Origin: Fusibacter sp963666805 | GTDB lineage: Bacteria; Bacillota; Clostridia; Peptostreptococcales; Acidaminobacteraceae | NCBI GenBank assembly: GCA_963666805.2 | Contig: CAXXWR010000007.1 | Location: forward strand, 620,001 to 684,000 | Length of the DNA stretch: 64,000 nucleotides | Reading direction: 5' to 3' | Shown: in pieces, positions 1-9,375 of the stretch | How positions within the stretch are numbered: position 1 is the first letter of the stretch | Layout of the letters: the number at the start of each line of letters is the position of its first letter | Position numbers and translations under genes: made by a program | The notes under the pieces: model-generated | Seen by the model: only the letters and a program-made list of their open reading frames with translations | What the model was told of the DNA's origin: nothing | Databases searched by the model: none

Positions 1-45
1 TTTTTGTTGAGTCACACAGACCATGATTTTCTTCTTTCTTCTCAT
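1..45 (-). CDS. 5' end of a protein that leaves the window, possibly a UspA/KdpD-like protein
   Basis: Only the first 15 codons are present. They read MRRKKKIMVCVTQQK and follow a good ribosome binding site (AGAAAGGAG, 51-59 on the plus-strand numbering). The KIMVCVTQQK start resembles the first beta strand of universal stress protein/KdpD-type nucleotide-binding domains, but 15 residues cannot prove this. The start codon and the partial nature are seen directly; the family is a guess. Confidence 0.45.
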   Translation of the reverse strand, partial: MRRKKKIMVCVTQQK

Positions 46-191
46 TACTTTCTCCTTTCTAGAAAAAATAAATTTCCAGATGCATTCTTTTCGCAAGGTC
101 TATTTTAATTATACCAAATAAAAGTTAAGCTAAAATTAAATTAGGGGATTTAAATCATAAAGTTTTCTTAATGATTTCCTTATGCCTTTAT

Positions 192-221
192 TTGAAATAG
201 GTAGGTGCTTTCTGATATAAT
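192..221 (+). promoter_or_regulatory. sigma-A promoter of the 80-aa protein gene
   Basis: TTGAAA (192-197), an 18-base spacer and TATAAT (216-221). The -10 has the extended TGnTATAAT form. It lies about 35 bases before the start codon at 256. Confidence 0.6.
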
Positions 222-255
222 GACGCTAGTATAAAAAAGGAGGAAAGCGAATATT

Positions 256-498
256 ATGAACAGATATTCCAAAGTGATTGGCCTCACCGGATCTATGTAT
301 ATTAAAGAATATGAAAAAATTAAACACCACGCCAATAAAATACGTGAGATAAATGAAGAAACCGTTGCCAAAGCATTTAAAGCAGGTAATACAGAAGTTT
401 TAGTTGTTTTTGAAGAAACCGGCGAAGAATTACTCATTGATGATTTTTCGGATCCATCAGACGTTAAAAAATATCTCGGTAAAAATTTTTTAAAATAG
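256..498 (+). CDS. small hypothetical protein (80 aa)
   Basis: I do not recognise this family. The 80-residue protein is charged and soluble-looking, with a Lys-rich helix (residues about 16-45) followed by a short acidic beta-like part (EVLVVFEETGEEL) and a C-terminal helix. It has no signal peptide or membrane segment. A GGAGG site at 240-244 precedes the ATG, a consensus extended -10 promoter lies just upstream, and a strong terminator follows, so it is a single-gene transcript. These signals make it a real gene despite its size. Confidence 0.7.
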   Translation: MNRYSKVIGLTGSMYIKEYEKIKHHANKIREINEETVAKAFKAGNTEVLVVFEETGEELLIDDFSDPSDVKKYLGKNFLK

Positions 499-570
499 GA
501 ATTGACTTAATCAGTCATCTTTTAGCATTGATTAATCTTAAATTCTTGTTTTTACAGCTCTCAACACACT

Positions 571-616
571 CAAAAGCCCTAAGTCACCTTTTTTAAGATG
601 TCTTAGGGCTTTTTTA
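571..616 (+). terminator. intrinsic terminator after the 80-aa gene
   Basis: AAAAGCCCTAAG pairs with CTTAGGGCTTTT and is followed by a T run. It separates the plus-strand gene from the convergent P-loop gene. Confidence 0.8.
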
Positions 617-659
617 CATTTTCTTTCAAACAATGCTCTAAAAGAACATATTATTTATT

Positions 660-1067
660 CTAGGATAAGTACCTTTTTAACGGTTCAGGTACTTCGGACT
701 CTCGGCTCAAGGTTATTTCAAAATCAATATCAAATGCTGTGGAGATATCATCAATTTTATTAAACCAATTCGGTAAAGCTTCTTCACCTATGGTTGTACA
801 GTTAAGGATGCCATCAATGTAGATTTTTTCAATATCATAATTATTAGAAATCAAACCACATAGAAAACCTAAAAACTCATCTGCTTTTTCGATTGGGAAT
901 TCTTCCATACTGATAAATCTCACCTTATGATCTAAATCATACATAGGTCGGCGGTCATCATCAATGAAAATAATACTTCCTTTAGCGTCCTCGGCAGCTG
1001 AGTTTGCATGTTTTACTAACTCTTTTGATTTTCCAGTTCCCTTTTTACCTGCTATTAATTGAACCAT
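660..1067 (-). CDS. small P-loop ATPase-like protein (135 aa)
   Basis: Residues 7-14 (GKKGTGKS) are a textbook Walker A motif two residues after a short beta strand, and IIFIDDD at about residues 32-38 looks like a Walker B strand. The protein is far shorter than most P-loop ATPases and ends soon after, so it may be a compact nucleotide-binding protein of the kind sometimes labelled twitching motility/PilT-like in Clostridia; that label would be unsafe here. The start is supported by AAGGAGGAG eight bases upstream. No membrane segment is visible. It stands alone between a convergent gene and rlmN. Confidence 0.75.
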   Translation of the reverse strand: MVQLIAGKKGTGKSKELVKHANSAAEDAKGSIIFIDDDRRPMYDLDHKVRFISMEEFPIEKADEFLGFLCGLISNNYDIEKIYIDGILNCTTIGEEALPNWFNKIDDISTAFDIDFEITLSRESEVPEPLKRYLS

Positions 1068-1194
1068 TCGAATCTCCTCCTTTTTGTTTAAGCACTTAAT
1101 TGTATTATTCTAGATACAATTATTGATTTCCTTCAAAACAATAAAAAAAGTTTCGCACCAATTGTTCGTTAATTCAGACTATTGAACCCTACTT

Positions 1195-2232
1195 CTAGGC
1201 TTCTTGTGTCTCAATATGTTCATTACGCAACTGGCCACATGCCGCATTAATATCTGAGCCTAACTCCCTCCTTACTGTCGTATTTATTTTATATTTATCC
1301 ATCAAAATGGATTTAAAGCGATTAATTTGTATTTGTTGTGTTGGATGATAATTTTTTTCTTCAACTGCATTCACTGGAATTAAATTCACATGTACCAATT
1401 TATCTTTTAATAGTTTTCCCAGTGCTTTTGCATGATGCTCTGAATCATTTTCACCTTCAATTAGAGCGTATTCAAAAGTCACTCGCCGATGTGTTTCAGC
1501 AATATAATAGTCAACTGCATGGATTAAATCCTCTAGACCATGTTTATGGGTAATCGGCATAATTACTTTTCTTTCCGCTTCAATAGGATTATGGAGTGAA
1601 ATGGCAAGAGTAATTTGAAAATGTTCGTCTGCAAGTACTTTAATTTGTGGGACAAGTCCACAAGTAGAGAGTGTAATGCTACGCCCTGACAAATTAAGTC
1701 CTTTCTCATCAGTTGCCAACTTAATAAACTTAACACTGTTATCATAGTTATCCAGTGGTTCACCACTTCCCATCATGACAACATTATTAATTTTCTCACC
1801 TGTATAGGCCTCTGCTGCATAAATTTGACCCAGCATCTCACTGGTTGTCAAGTTTCTTCTCATTCCTTTGATCGTAGAAGCACAGAAGGTGCATTTCATC
1901 TTACACCCCACCTGAGTTGAAATACAAATACTGTTACCGTATTTGTATTTCATAAAAACGGTCTCAACGACTTCATGGTCATCCAGTTCACAAAGAAATT
2001 TTTGAGTTCCATCTTTTGATTTTTGTGCTTTTATGATATTGACATTTTTAATTTGACAATTTTCTTTTAATTTCTCTATTAATGCTTTTGAAAGATTGTG
2101 CATCTCGTCAAAAGTTTTAATACCTTTGCTAAGAAAACCATATATTTGTTTAGCTCTAAATTTGGGTTCACCTAATTGAATCATTAACGTCTCAATCTCG
2201 TTTAAGGTGAGTGAACGTATATCTATTTTCAT
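1195..2232 (-). CDS. rlmN: dual-specificity 23S rRNA A2503/tRNA A37 C2-methyltransferase RlmN
   Basis: Radical SAM enzyme that methylates C2 of A2503 in 23S rRNA, and of A37 in some tRNAs, using SAM and a [4Fe-4S] cluster. The cluster motif CxxxCxxC is C110, C114, C117. C103 and C332, at the places of the two mechanistic cysteines of E. coli RlmN (C118 and C355), are also present, so all catalytic cysteines are intact. At 345 residues the length is normal for the family. AAGGAAAATAA precedes the ATG. It is likely in its own short unit, downstream of the dehydrogenase gene on the same strand. Confidence 0.95.
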   Translation of the reverse strand: MKIDIRSLTLNEIETLMIQLGEPKFRAKQIYGFLSKGIKTFDEMHNLSKALIEKLKENCQIKNVNIIKAQKSKDGTQKFLCELDDHEVVETVFMKYKYGNSICISTQVGCKMKCTFCASTIKGMRRNLTTSEMLGQIYAAEAYTGEKINNVVMMGSGEPLDNYDNSVKFIKLATDEKGLNLSGRSITLSTCGLVPQIKVLADEHFQITLAISLHNPIEAERKVIMPITHKHGLEDLIHAVDYYIAETHRRVTFEYALIEGENDSEHHAKALGKLLKDKLVHVNLIPVNAVEEKNYHPTQQIQINRFKSILMDKYKINTTVRRELGSDINAACGQLRNEHIETQEA

Positions 2233-2296
2233 TTATTTTCCTTCAACACTTTCTATTTTTTTACATTTATTTTTTTACATTTATTCTTTACGATTA

Positions 2297-3259
2297 TTAA
2301 TAGCCTCTTTTGACATCGACTACATTTTTAAGCGGTTTCTGGTTAGCATAAGCCTCTAAGTTGTCTAAAATAAGGTCAAAACGCCTTTGATTGCGGTATT
2401 CAGAAATCCACGAATTATGGGGGGTAATATCAACCTGCTCAAATGTCCATAGCGGACTTTCAGCTGGCAAGGGTTCTGTTACAGTCACATCCAAGGCTAC
2501 TGATAAAAACTTACCTTCCTCAAGATATTGAATAAGAGCATCTTCATCAATGATTGCGCCCCTTGCTATATTAATAAGTACAGCATCTTCTTTCATCGCT
2601 CCTAATACCTTTTGAGAAACCAATTTTTCAGTTGCAGGTGTATGAGGGACACTAACAATTAAAAAATCAGCCTGAGCCACTTCTTTTTCAAGGGCTTCAA
2701 TAAAAAAGACTTTATCAAATCCCTCTGCTGGATGTCCAGTAGTATTAATTCCAATTCGTTCAATATTAAAGGGTTCAAGCCGTTTAGCGGCCTCTTTAGC
2801 AATCGTGCCCGTCCCCAAGAACATGGCCTTTTTATGTGTCAACTCTCTCACGCCTGATTGCATTTTCCATTTTTTATGTGCTTGCTGTTTCTGAAGTGTC
2901 CTTCCCATTTTATAAGCCTCAAGCATCTTATAGACAATCCATTCCCCCATTGGAATCGAGTAACCACCTTGGTTATTGGTCACACTAATCCCGCGTTCAA
3001 GAACTTCTTCTTTGGGTAATTGATCAATGCCAATGCTAGAAAGCTGAATCCATTTTAATTGAGGATAATCAGATAATTTTAATCGGTCAAAAGGATTATA
3101 ACAAATCAAAACTTCTGTTGCTTTGTCTCCTAATCCTAATGTGCCTTCTGATTGAGAACCGTGAGCATTTTCATTTATCAAAGTGACTTCATAACCCAAA
3201 GCTTCAATGGCTGCTATATTCTCTTTGCCATAATCATAGGTTAATATTACTTTTATCAT
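2297..3259 (-). CDS. D-2-hydroxyacid dehydrogenase, NAD(P)-binding
   Basis: Member of the D-isomer-specific 2-hydroxyacid dehydrogenase family, which reduces 2-oxoacids or oxidises D-2-hydroxyacids. Visible are the nucleotide-binding GxGxxA motif (FLGTGTIAKEAAKRL), the substrate Arg strand NIARGAIID, the acidic strand TVTEPLP and the C-terminal TPHNSW with the catalytic His. The real start is taken as MIKVILTYDYG because AAGGAGAGG lies about eight bases before it; an in-frame ATG 42 bases further up has no such site. This gives 320 aa, the normal length. The substrate cannot be read from sequence (3-phosphoglycerate, lactate, glyoxylate and others are possible). Confidence 0.85.
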   Translation of the reverse strand: MIKVILTYDYGKENIAAIEALGYEVTLINENAHGSQSEGTLGLGDKATEVLICYNPFDRLKLSDYPQLKWIQLSSIGIDQLPKEEVLERGISVTNNQGGYSIPMGEWIVYKMLEAYKMGRTLQKQQAHKKWKMQSGVRELTHKKAMFLGTGTIAKEAAKRLEPFNIERIGINTTGHPAEGFDKVFFIEALEKEVAQADFLIVSVPHTPATEKLVSQKVLGAMKEDAVLINIARGAIIDEDALIQYLEEGKFLSVALDVTVTEPLPAESPLWTFEQVDITPHNSWISEYRNQRRFDLILDNLEAYANQKPLKNVVDVKRGY

Positions 3260-3319
3260 TTCCTTTGCCTCTCCTTCAGTGCATCTTATGATTGAATTCA
3301 TACCTTTGTAGCCTTGTTA

Positions 3320-3350
3320 AATAAAAATAACCACTATGAAATCATAGTGG
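3320..3350 (-). terminator. intrinsic terminator after the PilZ gene
   Basis: Perfect 9-bp stem CCACTATGA/TCATAGTGG (3331-3350) with a two-base loop. On the minus strand it is followed by TTATTTTTATTT. It lies directly after the PilZ stop codon. Confidence 0.8.
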
Positions 3351-3361
3351 TCACGTGTCTA

Positions 3362-3691
3362 TTATTCATATTCTTCTATATACAAGGAAAGTATATCTGC
3401 AAGTCCTGTGAACTCACACCCGTAATTATAACCTTCCTCCAATTCGACTTTGCGAATAATTCTAAGGACGCTGTAAAACTGGCGACCATTTCCTAGGTCA
3501 AGTTTTGCATTAAAATAAAAATTAAGAGGTAGTGACTCTTGCGCTAAAAAACCAATGCCACCTTTTGAAATATCCACTACTTCAATGGCCACTTCTTGTT
3601 GTTCCTTAATGACTTTTTGCTGATTATAAACTTCATCAATTGTAATCATTGCCTTATAAGGCACTCTGTGCGCTTTTCTACGGTCTTTCAC
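3362..3691 (-). CDS. PilZ-domain c-di-GMP receptor (109 aa)
   Basis: A stand-alone PilZ domain, a cytoplasmic receptor for cyclic di-GMP. Both ligand motifs are present: RxxxR (R5-x3-R9) and DxSxxG (D40, S42, G45). The start is GTG, with AAGGAG ten bases before it. It sits between the RCC1 protein and the dehydrogenase and has its own terminator. Which process it controls (motility, adhesion, envelope) is not shown; the window also encodes a GGDEF-EAL protein (56126-58438) that could make or break its ligand. Confidence 0.88.
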   Translation of the reverse strand: MKDRRKAHRVPYKAMITIDEVYNQQKVIKEQQEVAIEVVDISKGGIGFLAQESLPLNFYFNAKLDLGNGRQFYSVLRIIRKVELEEGYNYGCEFTGLADILSLYIEEYE

Positions 3692-3770
3692 AGTCTATTC
3701 AACTCCTTATATGTTTATCCCAAACTCTTGATAGGAATATTATACCTTAGCATTCTTCAGAATACAAATT

Positions 3771-5417
3771 TTATGTTTCAGACTTTTCCATAAATTCATA
3801 AAAATTAGGGTTAAGTTCAGTATATTCATATTTGCCATTAAGATCTGAAACCTCATGGAGGTGATTTTGATCATCCAATATATAGCATTTTTTACCTGAA
3901 TTACCTACCTTTTGAATATACTTGATTCCCGGAATTTCTTGAGGTTCTGAAATAGGCTTGACGCCTGGTGAATTAAAGTTCCCCCATACATAGCCTTTAC
4001 CCATCTCGGTTACCGCTAAAACAAGAGAATCTTTCACGCACAACGTTTCCACTTGCTTAATCTTAAGGATTTCTTCCGGAAATAAAATAGTTGATTTGCC
4101 CTTGATACCAAGTTGACCAAAGTTATTTTGACCCGCTCCTAAAATTTTACCCTGTTTATTGATACATAAAGAAAATTTTTCGCCACAATAAACTGATTTA
4201 ATGTTTTGAAATTCAGTTAACATAGGATCAGAAATTTTGCCTTTATAACCTAGCCCTAATTGTCCATGGGTATTATCTCCCCATCCCATGACGCTTCCGT
4301 CAATCCTTAAGGCTAGCCCAAAGTTCTCACCACAGGCAATAGACTTGACTTCATCAATCCCTTCAAGTCTCACAGGCATTAAAGAATCTGTTATATCTTC
4401 ATTCATCAATTGTCCTTCACTGTTACTGCCCCAGACATAAATATGTCCTGAGTAATCAAGGGCAGCTGAAAAATGTTTTCCTGTTGCAATTTGTTTAATA
4501 TTCTCGAGTCCCCATACTTTATTAAGGGTTCTATGGGCTTCATTATCTCCAGTTCCTAGTTGACCATCTTGATTTTGACCCGCTGCAAATACAGAGCCAT
4601 CATTTAACAAGTAAAGGCAAAAATGTTCCCCGCATACCACCTGTCTCACACAATCATGCATACTATGATAAGTAAGCTCATAGACTGGGTTAACATTGCC
4701 AAGGCCTAGTTCACCGTAAGCATTTTCACCTTTTGAGATGACCTTCCCATTTCTATAAAGGACAAAAAGCGAGTCTGAGCAAGCATCAATATCCTTAATG
4801 CCCGTCTCTTCAGTGACTTTAATTTCTTTCACATAAGGGTCAGACCAATTGCCATTTTTATCTTTAATGGACAATTTAATGTCATACATTCCAGGTTCTT
4901 TAAATGTGATTTGTTTGTTCTCCCATTTCTTTTCTAAAATTTCACCGTCTTCAACCACACAGTCACTGGTGTCATACTTAATTGCTGATGTCGTTGTAAT
5001 ATCTCTGTCAGGAATCATTTTAAAATGTGCTATCGGTTGAACTTCACTCAAGTCATTCTTACGCATCAACGTTAAATAGACGATTTCTCCATTAATATGA
5101 CTTGCGCCTCCAATTTCATTGATAATCTTTTTGCCCTCTTCTGGGCTCAAACCACTAATCGTTAAAAATTTGCCATCAAGCGATAGACCATATCTCTTCT
5201 GTGGCATCTTATCAAAATTTTCCATGTAAGGGGCTAGTTCTTTGAATACTTTACAATATTCCCCTTTTTCAATCTTATAATCATTGGCAGCTTCCATAAT
5301 AATCGGATAATCGTCATAGGGGTAAATCTTTTGATTTTTTTGTTTATTATCATTATAAAAATAAGCAGCTGTCGCAATAATTGAACTGGCTGTTATCACA
5401 ATTCCTATAATATTCAC
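3771..5417 (-). CDS. membrane-anchored RCC1-repeat protein (548 aa)
   Basis: An N-terminal hydrophobic segment (residues about 2-20) followed by a charged stretch suggests an uncleaved signal anchor with the rest outside the cell. Residues about 110-200 look like an Ig/PKD-like module (PGMYDIKLSIKDKNG). From about residue 205 to 525 there are six or seven RCC1-type repeats of roughly 50 residues with the typical GxNxxGQLG signature (GQNQDGQLGTGD, GSNSEGQL, GDNTHGQLGLG, GQNNFGQLG), which would form a seven-bladed propeller. In the last part the repeats are degenerate. RCC1 repeats normally bind proteins; the partner is unknown. Start is GTG after GGAG. Confidence 0.8.
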   Translation of the reverse strand: MNIIGIVITASSIIATAAYFYNDNKQKNQKIYPYDDYPIIMEAANDYKIEKGEYCKVFKELAPYMENFDKMPQKRYGLSLDGKFLTISGLSPEEGKKIINEIGGASHINGEIVYLTLMRKNDLSEVQPIAHFKMIPDRDITTTSAIKYDTSDCVVEDGEILEKKWENKQITFKEPGMYDIKLSIKDKNGNWSDPYVKEIKVTEETGIKDIDACSDSLFVLYRNGKVISKGENAYGELGLGNVNPVYELTYHSMHDCVRQVVCGEHFCLYLLNDGSVFAAGQNQDGQLGTGDNEAHRTLNKVWGLENIKQIATGKHFSAALDYSGHIYVWGSNSEGQLMNEDITDSLMPVRLEGIDEVKSIACGENFGLALRIDGSVMGWGDNTHGQLGLGYKGKISDPMLTEFQNIKSVYCGEKFSLCINKQGKILGAGQNNFGQLGIKGKSTILFPEEILKIKQVETLCVKDSLVLAVTEMGKGYVWGNFNSPGVKPISEPQEIPGIKYIQKVGNSGKKCYILDDQNHLHEVSDLNGKYEYTELNPNFYEFMEKSET

Positions 5418-5487
5418 GTTTACTCTCCTGCTCTAACTTTCGCTAAAAAGCGATGACATTCATTGAAAATAGTCCATTCTATATGAG

Positions 5488-5518
5488 ACAAAAAGCCCAT
5501 AAAAAAATTATGGGCTTC
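5488..5518 (-). terminator. intrinsic terminator of the pot operon
   Basis: AGCCCATAA pairs with TTATGGGCT and, read on the minus strand, is followed by TTTTTG. It lies about 90 bases after the potD stop. Confidence 0.85.
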
Positions 5519-5604
5519 ATATATCGTCACTACACATCATTATAACATTATTTGATTGTATTAACTAGTTCCTTTTACCTATTTTTATAGCCATCCTCAA
5601 CTTA

Positions 5605-6642
5605 TTAGTTGGCTTTAACTTCAGTCCAAACGCGGTCATATTCTTTTACAAAATCACCCAGGTCTAAAAAGACTTCACTGTTTTCTAAAAGAGAATCATC
5701 TGGATAAGCATAAGTTGTTCCGATCAATGATGGATCAATTAATTTCATTGTTTCAGTATTAACGGTTGAATATCCCACATAGTCAGCATTTTCAAAGCCA
5801 ATATCTCCACGGCACATAAAATTAATGAACTCATGAGCTGCTTCTATATTTTCTGATCCTTTAGGAATACAAATATTATCGAACCATTTGTTAGTTCCTT
5901 CTTTAGGAATCGCATACTTAAAGTTGTCATAATCTTGGATAATACCACTGGCTTCACCTGACCAAACTGCTGCCATTGACGCTTCCCCACTAATTAGCAT
6001 ATCCTTAACATTATCTCCTGCATAAGCTAATACTAATGGTTTTTGTTCAATGAGTAAGGCTTTGGCTTCTTCAAGTTGTGAGACATCTCTTGTATTCATT
6101 GAATAGCCCAATTTTTTAAGTGCAATCATGATTGCATCTCTTTGTGAATCTAGCATGGTGAACATTCCTTTGTATTGTTCGTTCCAAAGAGCATCCCAAG
6201 AGTCAATATCTTCTTTAATGACATCTGAGTTGTAAATAATCCCTACTGTTCCCCAGAAATAAGGCACTGAATATTGATTATCTGGGTCAAAGTCTAAATT
6301 TTTAAAAGTATCTTTAATATTAGCAAAGTTAGGAATTTGACTCAAATCTATTTTTTCAAGCATATCTTCATCAATCATTTTTTCAATCATATAATCAGAT
6401 GGGATAATAATGTCGTATTTGGTCCCACCATTTTTAATTTTAGTGTACATTTCTTCATTGGTTGCATAAGTTTCATAGTTTACTTTATAGCCTGTTTCAT
6501 CTTCAAACTGTTGGATTACATCTTCGCCGATATAGTCTCCCCAGTTGTACACATTTAAAACAACTTGATCGTCTTTCCCACATCCTGAAAAGCTCACTAA
6601 TACCAGTAACAAAATCATGAGTATTGAAAAAGTTTTTTTCAT
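5605..6642 (-). CDS. potD: spermidine/putrescine-binding lipoprotein PotD
   Basis: Extracytoplasmic substrate-binding protein of the polyamine ABC transporter. The signal peptide ends in lipobox FSGC with lipidated C21. The mature part has the PotD landmarks: the NWGDYIG start, the KYDIIIPSDYMIEKM segment, and the VPYFWGTVGIIYN segment. At 345 residues the length is normal. It is the last gene of the operon, 70 bases after potC and before the terminator at about 5.5 kb. Whether putrescine or spermidine is preferred cannot be said. Confidence 0.95.
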   Translation of the reverse strand: MKKTFSILMILLLVLVSFSGCGKDDQVVLNVYNWGDYIGEDVIQQFEDETGYKVNYETYATNEEMYTKIKNGGTKYDIIIPSDYMIEKMIDEDMLEKIDLSQIPNFANIKDTFKNLDFDPDNQYSVPYFWGTVGIIYNSDVIKEDIDSWDALWNEQYKGMFTMLDSQRDAIMIALKKLGYSMNTRDVSQLEEAKALLIEQKPLVLAYAGDNVKDMLISGEASMAAVWSGEASGIIQDYDNFKYAIPKEGTNKWFDNICIPKGSENIEAAHEFINFMCRGDIGFENADYVGYSTVNTETMKLIDPSLIGTTYAYPDDSLLENSEVFLDLGDFVKEYDRVWTEVKAN

Positions 6643-6712
6643 TTTTTTATCGTCTCCCTTATTCTTTATATTTTTATGTTTTATATTTTTAGGCTCTATA
6701 TTTTTGATAAAG

Positions 6713-7489
6713 CTATATGTCTTCGACTTTTTTATTGCGTTTATTAATGAGTAAAATCAATACGAGCACTGTAATAAACATCAATGATGACAAAGCATTT
6801 ATTTCCGGTTTAATCCCGCGTCTTGCTGTAGAATAAATAGCAATTGACAAGTTAGTCACGCCGTTGGCTGTTGTGAAAAAACTAATGACAAAATCATCAA
6901 TCGAAAGTGTAAATGCCATCAGCGCACCTGTAATAATACCTGGTTTAATTTCAGGCAAAATTACATATTTAAAAGCTTGCCAAGGCGTTGCTCCTAAGTC
7001 AAGTGCTGCCTCAAGTGCATCTTTAGGCATTTGTTTAAGCTTTGGTAATACTGAAAGAATGACATACGGAATGCAGAAAGTCACATGGGCAATGACAAGG
7101 GTAAATAGACCAAGGTCAAATTTTAATGCCACAAATAAAGTCATAAGTGCTACCCCAGTAACAATATCTGGATTAAGCAGTGGCAAAGAATTGACATTGA
7201 GAATCATTTTTTGTTGCCAAAGTTTCATATAATGAATCCCAAAAGCCGCAAACGTTCCTATCAGTGTTGAAAGTATGGTGGCAATAACCGCCACAATCAG
7301 CGTATAGTAAAGGGCTTTCATCAAATAATCATTTGAAAATAACTTTTTGTACCAGTCTAAAGTAAATCCTTCCCATTTAGCCGTTGATTTTGAATCATTA
7401 AATGAAAACACAACCAGTACAAAGATGGGAGCATATAGAAAGATGAAAATCAATACAGTATAGAGTCTTTTAAGCATTCTACTTACCAT
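6713..7489 (-). CDS. potC: polyamine ABC transporter permease PotC
   Basis: Inner-membrane permease with about six transmembrane helices and the EAA loop that docks the ATPase (EAALDLGATPWQAF). Its start overlaps the potB stop by seven bases, so the two are translationally coupled; GGGAG lies ten bases before the ATG. Length 258 aa is normal. It pairs with PotB to form the channel. Confidence 0.95.
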   Translation of the reverse strand: MVSRMLKRLYTVLIFIFLYAPIFVLVVFSFNDSKSTAKWEGFTLDWYKKLFSNDYLMKALYYTLIVAVIATILSTLIGTFAAFGIHYMKLWQQKMILNVNSLPLLNPDIVTGVALMTLFVALKFDLGLFTLVIAHVTFCIPYVILSVLPKLKQMPKDALEAALDLGATPWQAFKYVILPEIKPGIITGALMAFTLSIDDFVISFFTTANGVTNLSIAIYSTARRGIKPEINALSSLMFITVLVLILLINKRNKKVEDI

Positions 7490-8319
7490 AAGTTCACACT
7501 CCCTTCACCAATGTCACCATCGCCAACCCTATTCATAACAGACATTGTAATAAGAATAAGAACCATTAAGAACATTGAGATAGCAGACCCAAAGTACCAG
7601 TCATGGGTGGTTAAAAATTGTTGTTGGATGAGATTTCCGACTAACATATATTGCCCACCATAAAGTAAATCTGAAATGACAAATGTACTTACAGCTGGCA
7701 TAAAGACCATTGAGATGCCTGAGATTACCCCAGAAATAGACAATGGAAAAATCACTTTTCTGAAAATGCGAACTTGATTGGCTCCTAGATCTTGTGCCGC
7801 TTCAATTAAACTATTATCCATTTTAGATAATACTGTATAAATCGGTAAAACCATGAACGGTAAGAAGTTATAGACCATTCCAATCAGCACAGCCGCTTCC
7901 GAATAGAGAAGAGAAACTTGCGGAAGATGCAGTAAGCTCATCAATTTATTGAGTATGCCATTTTTACCTAATATAGTCATCCAAGCATAGGTTCTTAGAA
8001 GAAAGTTCATCCACATAGGTACTACAAAAAGCATCACAGCTGTTGTCCTTACCTTAGGGTTCATTCGCGAAAGAATCATCGCCATTGGATAGCCAATTAA
8101 GAGACAAATTATGGTTGCTTCTAGTGCCAACTTAATGGAACGGCCTAATACTTTGAGATAAATTGGTTCAAAAAATCTCACATAATTATCCAAACTAAAA
8201 ACAAGATTTCCCGCATCATCTTGAGAAACTAAACTAAAATAACCTACCATTATAATTGGGATGAGGATAAATAAAATAGCCCAAAAAACATAGGGCGCTC
8301 CAGCTATTTTCTTTAGCAT
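7483..8319 (-). CDS. potB: polyamine ABC transporter permease PotB
   Basis: Permease of 278 aa with about six transmembrane helices and an EAA loop (EAAQDLGANQVRIF). It starts two bases after potA, with the Shine-Dalgarno AAGGAGG overlapping the end of potA. Together with PotC it forms the membrane pore of the transporter. Confidence 0.95.
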   Translation of the reverse strand: MLKKIAGAPYVFWAILFILIPIIMVGYFSLVSQDDAGNLVFSLDNYVRFFEPIYLKVLGRSIKLALEATIICLLIGYPMAMILSRMNPKVRTTAVMLFVVPMWMNFLLRTYAWMTILGKNGILNKLMSLLHLPQVSLLYSEAAVLIGMVYNFLPFMVLPIYTVLSKMDNSLIEAAQDLGANQVRIFRKVIFPLSISGVISGISMVFMPAVSTFVISDLLYGGQYMLVGNLIQQQFLTTHDWYFGSAISMFLMVLILITMSVMNRVGDGDIGEGSVNLW

Positions 8320-8321
8320 GT

Positions 8322-9362
8322 CTATCCCTCCTTATACATGATGTGTATGTCATCTGGTGTCAAACTAATTCCAACTGACTCTCCAATTTCTCGTTTCATC
8401 GTTGAATGAACCATCCATTCACGTGGTCCTTCGGTTACAAGCATTTCATAATGTACACCTTTAAAGACCACTGAATCGACAATACCTTGAATATCGCCCT
8501 CTTGTGGCTTTTTAAGCTGTACATCTTCCGGTCTAACTACCACATCTACTGGCGTATGATTACCAAAACCACTATCTACACAGTCAAAATCACAGCCTGC
8601 AAAATTAACTTTAAAATCTTCTAGCATCGTGCCATCGAAAATATTGCTTTCACCAATAAAATCAGCGACAAAAACATTTTCTGGTTCATTGTAAATATCA
8701 ATTGGCGAACCTATTTGTTGAATTTCACCATTGTTCATTACTATAATTTTATCAGACATAGTAAGTGCTTCTTCTTGGTCATGGGTCACATAAACAAAAG
8801 TAATGCCTAATTCTCTTTGCATATTTTTAAGCTCTAATTGCATTTCTTTTCTCAATTTTAAGTCAAGAGCTCCTAAGGGTTCATCAAGTAGCAAAAGTTT
8901 AGGCTCATTAACAAGGGCTCTTGCTATAGCAATCCGTTGTTGTTGTCCACCTGATAACGAAGCGATCTTTCTTTTTTCAAATCCCTTTAAATTAACCAGT
9001 TCAAGAATTTTGCCTACTTTTTTTTCGATTTCCTTCTCTGACATCTTCTTGATATGCAATCCAAAAGCAATATTCTCATAGATATTCATATGTGGAAATA
9101 AGGCATACTTTTGAAAGACAGTATTAATATTTCTTAAATAAGGTGGGACTTCCGTAATGTCTTTCCCTTCAAATAAGATTTGACCAGAGGTAGGTTTTTC
9201 AAACCCAGCAATCATTCTCAAAGTAGTCGTTTTCCCACAACCACTTGGACCTAATATGGTTAAAAATTGATTCTTCTTAACCCAAAAATCTATATTTTTC
9301 ACGACTTCTACGCCGCTGTATTCTTTAACTAATCCTACGCCTCTAATTAATTTATCACTCAT
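8322..9362 (-). CDS. potA: polyamine ABC transporter ATPase PotA
   Basis: ATPase that drives polyamine import. Walker A GPSGCGKTT, Q-loop, signature LSGGQQQR, Walker B LLLLDEP and the switch His (VTHDQEE) are all present. The C-terminal third is the TOBE regulatory domain. The start is taken at MSDKLIRG, with TTGGAGG just upstream. An open frame extends 114 bases further 5', but it overlaps the regulator gene and is not PotA-like. Length 346 aa. The start lies 13 bases after the regulator stop. Confidence 0.95.
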   Translation of the reverse strand: MSDKLIRGVGLVKEYSGVEVVKNIDFWVKKNQFLTILGPSGCGKTTTLRMIAGFEKPTSGQILFEGKDITEVPPYLRNINTVFQKYALFPHMNIYENIAFGLHIKKMSEKEIEKKVGKILELVNLKGFEKRKIASLSGGQQQRIAIARALVNEPKLLLLDEPLGALDLKLRKEMQLELKNMQRELGITFVYVTHDQEEALTMSDKIIVMNNGEIQQIGSPIDIYNEPENVFVADFIGESNIFDGTMLEDFKVNFAGCDFDCVDSGFGNHTPVDVVVRPEDVQLKKPQEGDIQGIVDSVVFKGVHYEMLVTEGPREWMVHSTMKREIGESVGISLTPDDIHIMYKEG

Positions 9363-9375
9363 ACTCTGCCTCCAA

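Noticed and set aside
2254..2286. Tandem copy of TTTTTTACATTTATT
   Set aside because: Two copies of a 15-16-base AT-rich unit in a gap. Too short and too low in complexity to call a functional repeat.
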